From assembly GCA_963204725.1 (NCBI GenBank), contig CAUJHH010000045.1, positions 1 through 61,091 on the forward strand: a stretch of DNA of 61,091 bases. Direction: 5' to 3'. Of the stretch, positions 55,008-61,091 are shown one piece after another (position 1 is the first letter of the stretch; each line of letters opens with the position of its first letter). Source of the DNA: Planctomycetota bacterium. GTDB taxonomy: Bacteria; Planctomycetota; Phycisphaerae; Phycisphaerales; UBA1924. Position numbers and translations under genes: made by a program. Below the pieces are notes generated by a model. The model saw only the letters and a list, made by a program, of their open reading frames with translations, did not search any database and was not told where the DNA came from.

Positions 55008-56888
55008 ATGGTCAAGTCAATCGCCGGCATCCTTCGTGGCAAGGCCACACCCTTCCAGATCCTCATGGCCTGCATGTTGGGCTCCATGATCGGATTTGTT
55101 CCCTCCCTGCAGTCGGGCGCGGGCACGCTCCTGGCCCTCTTGCTGCTCCTGATCATCCTCAACGCCAACCTCGGCCTCGCCGCGCTCGTCGCTGGCGGCG
55201 GCAAGCTCCTCTCGCTGGCCATCATGCCCGTCACCTTTCAGGTCGGGCGCGTGCTTCTTGACGGCCCGACCTCCGGGCTCTTCCGCAAGGCGATCAACGC
55301 GCCCGGGAGCGCGCTGCTCGGGCTGGAGTACTACGCGACAACGGGCGGCATCGCACTGGGCCTCATCATCGGGCTCGTCTTGGGGCTCACTGTCTCGGGA
55401 ATCGTCAAGAAGTTTCGGAGGGTCATCGCGACCTACGAGGTCGGCTCAGACGCCTTCAAGGCGTTTACCACCAAGCCCATCAGCAAGTTCATCATGTGGG
55501 TCTTCTTCGGGGGCAAGGGCAAGGGCTCTTACGCCGATCGGCTCAAGAAGAAGATCGGGCTTCCGATCCGCATCAGCGGCGTGGTCCTGGCCGTACTCGT
55601 CGCGGGCCTCGGCTTCGTCGGATACAAGTATCTCTCCGGCCCGATCGTCACTTCCTTCCTTCGCGCGGGGCTTGAGCGTGCCAACGGTGCGACCGTTGAT
55701 CTCGACAGCGCAGACATCGACGCGAAGCAGGGCAGGATCACGTTGACGGGGCTCGCGGTCTGTGATGCGAGCGAGCCGACGAAGGACCTCTTCCGCGCGG
55801 GATCGCTCGAGGGTGATGTCTCCCTCAGCGACCTTCTGCGCAAGCGCATCAGCATGGACAAGGTCGTCGCAGTTGACGCGATGCAGGGCGCGACGCGCAA
55901 GACCCCCGGCGTTGTGTTCCGGCCGCCCTCCAAGGGCAAGCCCGAGACGAATCCCGGCGAGAAGTCGCTCGAGGACTACATCAAGCAGGCAAAGGAGTGG
56001 AAGGAGAAACTCGCGCAGGCGCGGCGTTGGCTGGAAGAGATCAACAAGCGCAAGCCCGATGCCAAGCCCACCGGCGCGCCCGGCGACAAGCAGGAGACGC
56101 TCGAAGAGCGACTGCGCCGGCTGGTGAAGGAACAGGGGTACACGCGCGTGGTCGCGTCGCACCTTGTGGAGGGCGCGCCGACGTTTCTTGTGCGCGAGCT
56201 TGTGGCGCAGGGCGTGAAGGTCGAAGCCGCGGCGGGTGGAGGCAGCGGTGGGGGAGTCCTCGCCGGTCAGACGCTCGACATCCGGGGTGAGAATCTCTCG
56301 ACCCAGCCTTGGCTCGTCGAGGGAACGCCCCGCGTGGTCGTGACCTCAAGCGCGGGAACCCTCAAGGCCGACATCGCGGCGGGCGCGGCCAGCGCGGGCA
56401 CGAGCGGGCAGACCGTTGTGAACCTCGCTGTGCAGGGGATCCCCGCGGATCTAATCGGCAGCCAGCTCATCGCGATCGGGGGCCAGCCGCCGATCTCCGG
56501 CGGCACGATGGACGTCGCGATCAACGCCAACCTGACGGACCTCGGCAACATCGATGTCCCTCTCGGCGTGACGCTCCGCGACACGACGCTCTCGATCGCC
56601 GGCGCGGGCCAGGCGAAGGTGTCGCAGTTCACGCTGCCGATCGGGCTCAAGGGGGAACTGGATAATCCGAGGATTGTGATCGATGGCGATGCGCTGGCGC
56701 AGTCGCTGATGCAGGCGGGTGCCGCGGAGCTTGCCAATCGCGTGAAGGGCGAGGCGGGCAAGGTCGTGGACAAGGCGCTCGAGGACGTGAAGGGGAAGGT
56801 GGGGGATCAGATCGGTGACAAGCTCGGAGGCGAGGCGGGCAAGGCCCTCGATGGGCTGTTCGGAGGGAAGAAGAAGGGGGATAAGTAG
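55008..56888 (+). CDS. fused TIGR03546/TIGR03545-like membrane protein
   Basis: A 626-residue protein. Residues about 1-165 are a polytopic domain with QILMACMLGSMIGFVPSLQS and several helices, resembling the TIGR03546/DUF2062-like proteins. After a further helix near 200-218, the remainder resembles TIGR03545, an AsmA-like extracytoplasmic domain: ERANGATVDLDSADIDAKQGRITLTGLAVCD, then a Lys/Glu-rich coiled coil (EDYIKQAKEWKEKLAQARRWLEEINKRKPD) and beta-strand repeats. In other bacteria these two families are separate adjacent genes. An AsmA-like role in lipid or envelope transport is inference. Confidence 0.72.
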   Translation: MVKSIAGILRGKATPFQILMACMLGSMIGFVPSLQSGAGTLLALLLLLIILNANLGLAALVAGGGKLLSLAIMPVTFQVGRVLLDGPTSGLFRKAINAPGSALLGLEYYATTGGIALGLIIGLVLGLTVSGIVKKFRRVIATYEVGSDAFKAFTTKPISKFIMWVFFGGKGKGSYADRLKKKIGLPIRISGVVLAVLVAGLGFVGYKYLSGPIVTSFLRAGLERANGATVDLDSADIDAKQGRITLTGLAVCDASEPTKDLFRAGSLEGDVSLSDLLRKRISMDKVVAVDAMQGATRKTPGVVFRPPSKGKPETNPGEKSLEDYIKQAKEWKEKLAQARRWLEEINKRKPDAKPTGAPGDKQETLEERLRRLVKEQGYTRVVASHLVEGAPTFLVRELVAQGVKVEAAAGGGSGGGVLAGQTLDIRGENLSTQPWLVEGTPRVVVTSSAGTLKADIAAGAASAGTSGQTVVNLAVQGIPADLIGSQLIAIGGQPPISGGTMDVAINANLTDLGNIDVPLGVTLRDTTLSIAGAGQAKVSQFTLPIGLKGELDNPRIVIDGDALAQSLMQAGAAELANRVKGEAGKVVDKALEDVKGKVGDQIGDKLGGEAGKALDGLFGGKKKGDK

Positions 56889-56938
56889 GGAGCTCTTGCT
56901 GATACAATCGCGGTACAGGGTCTCGCGAGGAGTTCGTC

Positions 56939-57166
56939 ATGGTTCAGAGTGTTCGAGCCATCTATGAGAACGGTGTGCTGAAGCTCGAGGAGCGTCTGAA
57001 CCTCGCAGAGCACCAGCGCGTGCGCGTGACAGTTGAGCGTCTCGAACCGGCTTCGAAGGAGCAGCGAGCCGCCGCACTGCGAGAGCTCTTCCGGCTGGCG
57101 GATTCGACCGGGTTTGCTGCTCCTGACAGGTTGCCTGGCCGAGACGAGCTGCATGAACGCCGTTGA
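56939..57166 (+). CDS. antitoxin AF2212-like (DUF104) protein
   Basis: A 75-residue protein. Residues 1-33 (QSVRAIYENGVLKLEERLNL and the following VRVTVERL) fit the DUF104/AF2212-like fold used by small VapB-type antitoxins; the C-terminus is charged and probably binds the toxin. Its end overlaps the start of a PIN-domain frame by 14 bases, the usual order for a type II toxin-antitoxin pair. The partner is broken. Confidence 0.85.
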   Translation: MVQSVRAIYENGVLKLEERLNLAEHQRVRVTVERLEPASKEQRAAALRELFRLADSTGFAAPDRLPGRDELHERR

Positions 57167-57557
57167 CACCAACGTGCTCATTTATGTTTCCGACACGCGA
57201 GATCCGCGGAAGCGGGAGAGATCGCGAGAGCTGCTTGCGGCGCCGAATCCACCAGTGGTCATGTGGCAAGTTGCGTGCGAGTTCATCGCGGCGGCGCGAA
57301 AGCTCGGTGCGTATGGGCTCTCGCAAGCCCAGGCGTGGGAGCAGCTCGATCAGCTGCTCCAGTTCTGTCCACTCGCGCTCCCGAGCGAGCGTGTGCTGAC
57401 GACAGCCCGTCGACTCGAGGCAACGTGCCAGCTCTCCCACTGAAATGCCATGCTCTACGCCGCGTGCATTGAGGCGGGCGTTACGACGCTCTATTCGGAA
57501 GATGTGCCGGGCAGCGCGATCGACGGACTGACGATCATCAATCCCTTCGCCGGTTAG
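57153..57557 (+). pseudogene. PIN-domain (VapC-like) toxin interrupted by a stop codon
   Basis: The frame from ATG 57153 would encode a 134-residue PIN ribonuclease: NAVDTNVLIYVSD carries the first catalytic Asp, and VACEFIAAARKL the conserved Glu region. At 57441 there is an in-frame TGA, after which the frame continues with NAMLYAACIEAGVTTLYSED...INPFAG to a TAG at 57555. In intact homologues this spot reads SxWDA, so TGG-GAT has become TGA-AAT: Trp to stop and catalytic Asp to Asn, at adjacent bases 57443-57444. The encoded 96-residue piece lacks the C-terminal active-site Asp cluster and is expected to be inactive. Confidence 0.88.
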
Positions 57558-57586
57558 TTCGCCAATCTCGCGATGAGGGACGACAG

Positions 57587-57952
57587 GTGGACGCGATAAT
57601 CGAAGCATGCCGACAGTTGGTCGGAGCAGTGCCGCCCTGGATCCACTGGGGCATCATGTTCTGCTACTTCTTTGCGAGCATGGGCCTGTTCGCTCATGTT
57701 GAGGGCGTCTCGAATGCGTATCTCAAAGAGGGTGATTCCGAGGAAGGGAAGAGATGCCTGCGGCTGCTCTTGATCCTGTTTGGGACCGGTGTTCTCGCTG
57801 TGCCCTACACGCTGCTCATCGACCAGGAGGTATTCCCTGAGGGTGTATTCAGAACGCGCGGCGGACGTTCAATGGCCACGGTCTTCCCCGCGCTCTGCCT
57901 CATCGCGTCCCTGTTCTATGGCTTCAAGGTGCTCCGCCACTCGCCGCGGTGA
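57587..57952 (+). CDS. small membrane protein
   Basis: A 121-residue protein starting at GTG 57587. Three hydrophobic helices are seen: WIHWGIMFCYFFASMGLFAHV, LRLLLILFGTGVLAVPYTLLI and VFPALCLIASLFYGFKVL, the first two separated by a charged loop (EGDSEEGKRC). The ACAGG ahead of GTG is a weak ribosome-binding site. No family recognised. It lies 30 bases after the broken toxin frame and shares its direction. Confidence 0.6.
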   Translation: MDAIIEACRQLVGAVPPWIHWGIMFCYFFASMGLFAHVEGVSNAYLKEGDSEEGKRCLRLLLILFGTGVLAVPYTLLIDQEVFPEGVFRTRGGRSMATVFPALCLIASLFYGFKVLRHSPR

Positions 57953-58210
57953 GCTGCAGGGGCTGAGGTGGACGCCGCCACCCCCACCCGACCGTCCGCC
58001 TCTCGACTGTTCACGGAACTCCAGCAATACGTCAGGTTTGTGCGAATCCGCCACCCGAACGCCGCTTGGGGGTCATGCAATCTCCAGCCCCTTCCTACCA
58101 TGAATCGATATCTCAAGGGTGACGTGACGGCTTTCGAATGACGCACGTGCCCGGGTGGCCGTTCCTGGGGTTGGATCGGCGGCCCGAGCCCTTGGGAAAG
58201 AGGGGCCTGC

Positions 58211-60865
58211 ATGGTGTCGACGTTCAGCAGCGACCAGCCGGTGGAACCGGGGCCGATCGCCGACCAGACCGCTCCACAGCACGGTCGGGTCACGAGAATG
58301 GACACCCACGTCCACTCCCGCGCCTCCGACGGCCCCGCCCTCGCCGCACTCGGCATGATCAACTGCCCGGAGTGCTACTCGGAGCCGGAGCGCATCTACG
58401 ACATGGCCAAGGTGCGGGGGATGGACCTGGTCACCATCACCGACCACGACACGATCAAGGGCGCGCTCGAGCTCCACGAGCGCGGGTTCCAGGACTTCAT
58501 CATCGGGCAGGAGTTCACGGTCTATTTCCCCGAAGACCGCTGCAAGCTCCACGTCCTCATCTGGGGCCTCACCCCGGAACTCAACACCCAGCTCCACGGC
58601 CATGGCCTCCGCGACGACGTCTACGCCCTTGCGCGGTTCCTCCGCGACCACAACCTGGCGCACTCGCTGGCCCACCCACTCTACGTCCAGAATGGTCGCC
58701 TCACGCGCTGGCACGTCGAGCGGGCGACGCTTCTCTTCCGTTCGTTCGAGACGCTGAATGGTGCGCACTCGGCGACGCTCTGTGATCCGATCGAGTTGTT
58801 CCTCAGAACGCTCACGCCTGCGCTGATCCAGGAGATCTCCCAGCGTCATGGATTCGAGTCGCTCTGGCCACGCCCGTGGCTGAAGGGGCGAACCGCTGGC
58901 TCCGACGACCACGGCCTCTTGAACATCGGTCGCTCGTGGACCGAGGTCCGCGCTGAGGATGGACAGACTATCCGCGATCCCGCAGAGTTCTTCCGGCGGG
59001 CGATGGCCGGTCAGTCAGGAGTCGGCGGCATCGCCGGTCACTCCTCGCTCCTGGCCCATCAGTTCACGACCGTCGGCGCCAACTACTACGCCAAGAATCT
59101 GCACGATCTGCCCTCGCCGACCGGCCGCCTGCTTGCCTCCAAGCTCCTCCGCTTCGCCGGCATCGAGGCCGAGGCGCCGAGCAAACCCCGCGTCGCGGTC
59201 CACATCCTGAAGCGCAAGCTCTTCAAGCGCAAGAAGAAGTCGCTGCCAATCATCGGCGCTCTCCGCGAGAGCATCGGCCCCGCGCTCGCGCAGTTCCCTG
59301 AGATCCGTGCCAAGCTCAAGCCCGCCTCGTGGACAGAGGGTGCCGCCCTCGGAGATCACGACCGCATGGCCGAGTTCATGGACACACTGAGCGCGTCCGT
59401 CTCGCACGCGCTCTCATCATCGGTGGTCCGTTCGGTGAAAAAGCGCGACCGCAACGCGCTCGCCGATCACATCCTCTCCTACGGCATCCTCCAGGCGGCC
59501 CAGGGGCCGTACATCTACTCCTTGTTCCATCAGAACAAGGAACGCAACTTCGTCGAACGCTTCGCCCACGAGATCGCCCCCCCCGGCTCCGGCGCGAGCC
59601 CACTGGAGCGGCCCATGCGCGTCAGCCTTTTCACGGACACGCTGGGTGATGTCAACGGCGTCTGCCGCTTTATTGAGAACGTCGCGCTCCAGGCCTCCAA
59701 CACCGGCCACGATCTGCAGGTGATCACGTCGACCCGTTTCACCTGCCCGGACTATCCCAACGTCTTCAACTTTGAGCCGGCCGTCGCGTTCAAGATGCCC
59801 AAGTACGACAAGCTGGAGGTCTGCCTCCCGCCGATCACGCGGATGCTCCGGCACCTCGATCGCCACCAGCCCGACGTGCTCCACATCTCGACGCCCGGTC
59901 CGGTCGGCATGGTAGGGTACATCGCGGCCAAGATGCTGAGGATCCCCGTGCTCGGCGTCTATCACACCGACTTCCCGGCCTATGTCGATCGCCTCTTTGA
60001 TGACCATGTCTTCACCAAGGCGACCGAGAAGTTCATGCGCGCGTTCTACAAGCCCTTCGCGGCGGTCTTCACCCGCTCCGAGGACTACGTCGAGTCGCTC
60101 GTCCGCCTCGGCATGGATCGCGCCAGGGTCATGCCCCTCCTCCCCGGTTTCGAGACCGACCAGTTCCACGTGAAGTTCAAGGACCGCACGATCTGGGAGC
60201 GGCTCGGCTGCTCGCCGACTGCGCTCAAGGTCCTTTTCGTCGGGCGTGTCAGCGTTGAGAAGAACATGCCGTTCCTCACGCAGCTCTGGAAGCAGGTCTG
60301 CCAGCGCAGCCGCGAGCAAGGGATCGACGCCGAGCTCGTCATCGTCGGCGACGGCCCCTATCGAGAGCGGATGCAGCAGGAGCTGAAGGGGCTCCCGGTG
60401 AAGTTCCTCGGCTTCAAGCGCGGCGAGGAGCTCTCCACCATCTACGCCTCCGCAGACATGTTCGTCTTCCCATCTGTCACCGACACCCTCGGCCAGGTCG
60501 TCCTCGAATCACAGGGCTCCGGGCTCCCCGTTCTCGTCACGGACCAGGGCGGCCCGAAGGAGGTCGTCGTCGAGGGCGTCAGCGGCCACGTCCTCAGCGT
60601 CGAACGCCCCAACGACTGGGTCGAGCGCATCGTCGGCCTCCTCGCCGACGACGAGCGCCGCACCCGGATGTCCCACGCCGCTCACGCCTCGGTGCAGCGA
60701 TACTCCCTCGCCAATTCCTTCGATGACTTCTGGGCGGCACACACCCGCGCCTGGCACGCCCATCTCGAAACGCTCGGCATCGCCCCGCGCACGCACGCCG
60801 CGTCCGACCCGGCCCCCGGGCCGATCGTCTCGACGAGCACGCGCGCTCCGTCTGTCACGCATTGA
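58211..60865 (+). CDS. PHP-domain / family 4 glycosyltransferase fusion
   Basis: An 884-residue protein. Residues about 28-280 are a PHP phosphoesterase: RMDTHVHSRASDG, TITDHDTIKGA, HSLAHPLYV and AGSDDHG give the metal-binding His/Asp set. A basic linker of about 170 residues follows (FKRKKKSLPI near 340). Residues about 475-860 are a GT-B transferase of family 4/1: VSLFTDTLGDVNGVCRF, GVYHTDFPAY, VLFVGRVSVEKNMPF, VIVGDGPYRERM and FPSVTDTLGQVVLESQGSGLPV with the EX7E-type donor site. The N-terminal enzyme could hydrolyse a phosphate ester made or consumed by the transferase. GAGGGG precedes the ATG. Confidence 0.9.
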   Translation: MVSTFSSDQPVEPGPIADQTAPQHGRVTRMDTHVHSRASDGPALAALGMINCPECYSEPERIYDMAKVRGMDLVTITDHDTIKGALELHERGFQDFIIGQEFTVYFPEDRCKLHVLIWGLTPELNTQLHGHGLRDDVYALARFLRDHNLAHSLAHPLYVQNGRLTRWHVERATLLFRSFETLNGAHSATLCDPIELFLRTLTPALIQEISQRHGFESLWPRPWLKGRTAGSDDHGLLNIGRSWTEVRAEDGQTIRDPAEFFRRAMAGQSGVGGIAGHSSLLAHQFTTVGANYYAKNLHDLPSPTGRLLASKLLRFAGIEAEAPSKPRVAVHILKRKLFKRKKKSLPIIGALRESIGPALAQFPEIRAKLKPASWTEGAALGDHDRMAEFMDTLSASVSHALSSSVVRSVKKRDRNALADHILSYGILQAAQGPYIYSLFHQNKERNFVERFAHEIAPPGSGASPLERPMRVSLFTDTLGDVNGVCRFIENVALQASNTGHDLQVITSTRFTCPDYPNVFNFEPAVAFKMPKYDKLEVCLPPITRMLRHLDRHQPDVLHISTPGPVGMVGYIAAKMLRIPVLGVYHTDFPAYVDRLFDDHVFTKATEKFMRAFYKPFAAVFTRSEDYVESLVRLGMDRARVMPLLPGFETDQFHVKFKDRTIWERLGCSPTALKVLFVGRVSVEKNMPFLTQLWKQVCQRSREQGIDAELVIVGDGPYRERMQQELKGLPVKFLGFKRGEELSTIYASADMFVFPSVTDTLGQVVLESQGSGLPVLVTDQGGPKEVVVEGVSGHVLSVERPNDWVERIVGLLADDERRTRMSHAAHASVQRYSLANSFDDFWAAHTRAWHAHLETLGIAPRTHAASDPAPGPIVSTSTRAPSVTH

Positions 60866-60879
60866 TTGAGGGTCGTCCC

Positions 60880-60954
60880 GCCCCGGCGCCCGCCGCGTTC
60901 CTGCCCCTGGGCCTCGTTGCCTTGGGCTCCCGGCGCCGGCGTCCGCGGGCCTAG
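60880..60954 (+). pseudogene. orphan PEP-CTERM-like C-terminal tail
   Basis: A frame different from the preceding glycosyltransferase encodes APAPAAFLPLGLVALGSRRR followed by RPRA and TAG, a near-perfect planctomycete sorting tail. No start or protein body in that frame lies upstream; the glycosyltransferase stop is only 15 bases away. It appears to be the remnant of a lost or rearranged surface-protein gene. Confidence 0.6.
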
Positions 60955-60961
60955 AGCATTC

Positions 60962-61091
60962 TCACTCATCGCGTAGCGTGTATCCGCAGTGTTTGAAGCA
61001 GTGAGCGGCGTCCTGGGAGGTGACCTGATCCAGAACGGTCTGCATGGCGGCCCAGAGGGCGTCACGGGTCCTGCACGCCATCGACCGCAGC
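60962..61091 (-). mobile_element. 3' end of an IS630-type transposase (cut by window edge)
   Basis: The leftward frame entering from the edge reads MACRTRDALWAAMQTVLDQV then TSQDAAHCFKHCGYTLRDE and TGA. This matches the C-terminus of DDE_3/IS630-family transposases, where a xTRDALWxAL helix is followed by FxHCGY. IS630 elements insert at TA; a TA at 60952-60953 just outside the gene end could mark the element boundary. Confidence 0.8.

Noticed and set aside
57441..57443. TGA read as Trp by an alternative genetic code
   Set aside because: Several genes in the window end naturally in TGA, for example the ClC gene and the IS630 transposase, and the adjacent Asp to Asn change points to mutation instead.

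Overview
The window reads as a chromosomal segment of a high-GC Planctomycetota bacterium, most likely of the class Phycisphaerae. The lineage markers are: an N-terminal LEPR-XLL export motif on a giant secreted glycosidase; several secreted proteins ending in a short VPAP-like, hydrophobic, poly-Arg (PEP-CTERM-like) tail; dockerin-like DxNGD repeats; an ECF sigma factor overlapping a WD40-fused serine/threonine kinase gene; and membrane proteins with CxxC...RCPECG zinc ribbons. No plasmid backbone, prophage, rRNA operon or CRISPR array is visible. GC content is high throughout, so the opposite strand of most genes carries long spurious open frames.

Layout. 0.1-3.1 kb: a leftward operon of a Cys-rich membrane protein, a double ABC-2 permease and a small membrane protein. 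3.3 kb: tRNA-Glu(UUC). 3.8-7.3 kb: a leftward envelope operon (unknown exported protein, DUF3300, DUF2950 lipoprotein) with a probably frameshifted lipoprotein remnant upstream. 8-13 kb: exported proteins, a tautomerase, a GH39-like enzyme with dockerin-like tail, a YHS-peroxiredoxin fusion and a YjdF-like membrane protein. 13.2-17.2 kb: sigma factor and kinase pair. 17.4-24 kb: an exported protein, a ClC channel, a lipid-kinase-like protein, a GT9 glycosyltransferase and a type II NADH dehydrogenase. 24.2-30 kb: a TrmB-like regulator, a secreted beta-propeller and the LEPR-XLL GH5-like protein.

30.4-37.9 kb: a UvrC lacking its C-terminal HhH domain, a DUF885 metalloprotein, an AhpD-like protein, a His-rich PEP-CTERM protein, a RibBA with a degenerate RibA half and two DUF1579 genes. 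38-48.5 kb: sulfotransferase, a second membrane kinase, a third DUF1579-like gene, a DASS transporter, GatB, a flavin reductase and RtcB. 48.7-61 kb: two zinc-ribbon membrane proteins flanking SpoVR, a cluster of palindromes, a RibD-C/DHFR-like protein, Ohr, a PEP-CTERM protein, a TIGR03546/TIGR03545-like fusion, an antitoxin with a broken PIN toxin, a PHP-glycosyltransferase fusion and, at the edge, the 3' end of an IS630-type transposase beside an orphan PEP-CTERM-like tail.

Functionally this is mostly housekeeping and envelope biology: secreted polysaccharide-active enzymes, surface-sorted proteins, oxidative-stress proteins (AhpD, Ohr, YHS-peroxiredoxin) and membrane kinases. I did not find a convincing new defence or biosynthetic system. 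The observations most worth a second look are the nonsense plus active-site lesion in the PIN toxin, a 41-nt repeat placed just ahead of two start codons, the orphan PEP-CTERM tail at the IS boundary, the palindrome cluster near 51.9 kb, and the fused or degenerate enzymes (YHS-Prx, RibBA, UvrC, PHP-GT).
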